Source: Bacteroidota bacterium
Lineage (GTDB): Bacteria > Bacteroidota > Kryptoniia > Kryptoniales > JAKASW01
DNA length: 7,765 nucleotides
Reading direction: 5' to 3'
Assembly (NCBI GenBank): GCA_021796055.1
Contig: JAJYOS010000288.1
Location: 1-7,765, forward strand
A model generated the notes under the pieces. It had not been told where the DNA came from and searched no databases. It saw only the letters and a program-made list of their open reading frames with translations. Below are positions 7,570 to 7,765 of the stretch, piece by piece. How positions within the stretch are numbered: the stretch's first letter is position 1; every line of letters begins with the position of its first letter. The translations under genes and the position numbers were made by a program.

Positions 7570-7617
7570 GCCCCCTCTCTTCCTGAAGAGAGGGGGCAGG
7601 GGGTGAGTTCGCCCCCT
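7570..7617. repeat. GC-rich double hairpin, probable dispersed intergenic repeat
   Basis: GCCCCCTCTCTTC (7570-7582) and GAAGAGAGGGGGC (7585-7597) are a perfect 13-base inverted repeat with a 2-base centre. In RNA this would be a 12-bp stem with a 4-base loop. A second hairpin follows at once: AGGGGG (7598-7603) with CCCCCT (7612-7617) around TGAGTTCG. A T run precedes rather than follows the stem on the plus strand, and on the minus strand A residues follow it, so it is not a canonical rho-independent terminator on either strand. The layout recalls REP/MITE-like elements seen between genes in many genomes. It could still slow polymerase or protect the receptor mRNA 3' end. Confidence 0.65.
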
Positions 7618-7655
7618 CCGGATTCCGACCGGGGCCGGCAAAGAGACTATGAGAC

Positions 7656-7765
7656 CTAATAGAAAAACGATTTGAAGAGTTGCGCCGCCTTCCCTAAATT
7701 GACCGTCAGGCACATCGGACTTATCGCGAATGTCTCACGCGGATCGTGCAGAGTATCTGCAAAGA
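7656..7765 (-). CDS. Possible C-terminal end of a convergent gene, unidentified
   Basis: On the minus strand a frame is open from the right edge to a TAG at 7656-7658, giving 35 residues (starting FADTLHDPRETFAIS and ending AAQLFKSFFY). The composition looks protein-like, and a convergent gene would place the double hairpin between two gene ends, where such repeats are usually found. I do not recognise the family. The alternative is a plus-strand gene starting at ATG 7730, whose 12 codons to the edge are also open. The fragment is too short to choose with confidence. Confidence 0.25.
   Translation of the reverse strand, partial: FADTLHDPRETFAISPMCLTVNLGKAAQLFKSFFY
7672..7700 (+). promoter_or_regulatory. 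Possible sigma-70-type promoter for a gene beyond the window
   Basis: TTGAAG (7672-7677) and TAAATT (7695-7700) are separated by exactly 17 bases. Each box matches four of six consensus bases, and transcription would start near 7707. The site lies inside the possible minus-strand reading frame, so at most one of the two interpretations is likely to matter. Confidence 0.25.

Noticed and set aside
7570..7597. Intrinsic terminator of the receptor gene
   Set aside because: The stem is strong but no T run follows it on the plus strand (AGGGGG follows) and A residues follow on the minus strand, so it fails the usual criterion.
7730..7765. Plus-strand gene starting at ATG 7730
   Set aside because: Only 12 codons are visible and there is no clear ribosome site, so it is kept as an alternative and not annotated.

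Overview
The window looks like the tail of a type IV pilus / type II secretion (T4P/T2SS) operon, followed by a separately controlled chemoreceptor gene, all on the plus strand. The organism is a didermic (outer-membrane) bacterium, because it encodes a secretin and its periplasmic alignment complex. GC content is moderate: two sample 60-base lines give about 52% in the secretin and about 60% in the receptor's signalling part. The E-D-(L/MN)-(M/O)-(C/P) gene order and the dispersed-type GC-rich hairpin near the right end would fit a member of the FCB group (for example Ignavibacteria-like lineages). This taxonomic guess is weak, and Nitrospirota or a delta-proteobacterial lineage cannot be excluded.

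Region 1 (1-5217) holds five genes packed head to tail. They are the C-terminal part of a GspE/PilB assembly ATPase, a GspD/PilQ secretin, a membrane protein joining a PilM-like actin-fold domain to a PilN-like domain (the GspL layout), a PilO/GspM-like protein and a PilP/GspC-like protein. Junctions are ATGA, ATGA, TGATG and a 1-base gap, so the set is almost certainly co-transcribed and translationally coupled. Together they would power pseudopilus or pilus assembly (ATPase), couple it through the inner membrane (MN and O), and link that platform (P/C) to the outer-membrane pore (secretin). The platform protein (PilC/GspF), prepilins and prepilin peptidase are not in the window and may lie to the left.

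Region 2 (5218-5549) is a non-coding interval of about 330 bases. It contains a small hairpin after the operon, a very good sigma-54 promoter match (TGGCAT-N5-TTGCT), two adjacent hairpins in the predicted leader, a short palindrome and a strong ribosome binding site.

Region 3 (5550-7529) encodes a 659-residue methyl-accepting chemotaxis protein with two membrane segments, an extracytoplasmic four-helix-bundle-type sensor, two HAMP domains and a complete signalling hairpin. Its position beside pilus genes suggests, but does not prove, a role in surface or twitching behaviour.

Region 4 (7530-7765) holds a perfect GC-rich inverted repeat with a second hairpin beside it, probably a dispersed intergenic repeat. 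The last 110 bases are ambiguous: they could be the end of a convergent minus-strand gene or a promoter plus start for a gene beyond the window. I see no CRISPR array, tRNA, rRNA or insertion sequence. Apart from the items listed as findings, the region is a recognisable if divergent secretion/pilus locus rather than a wholly new system.
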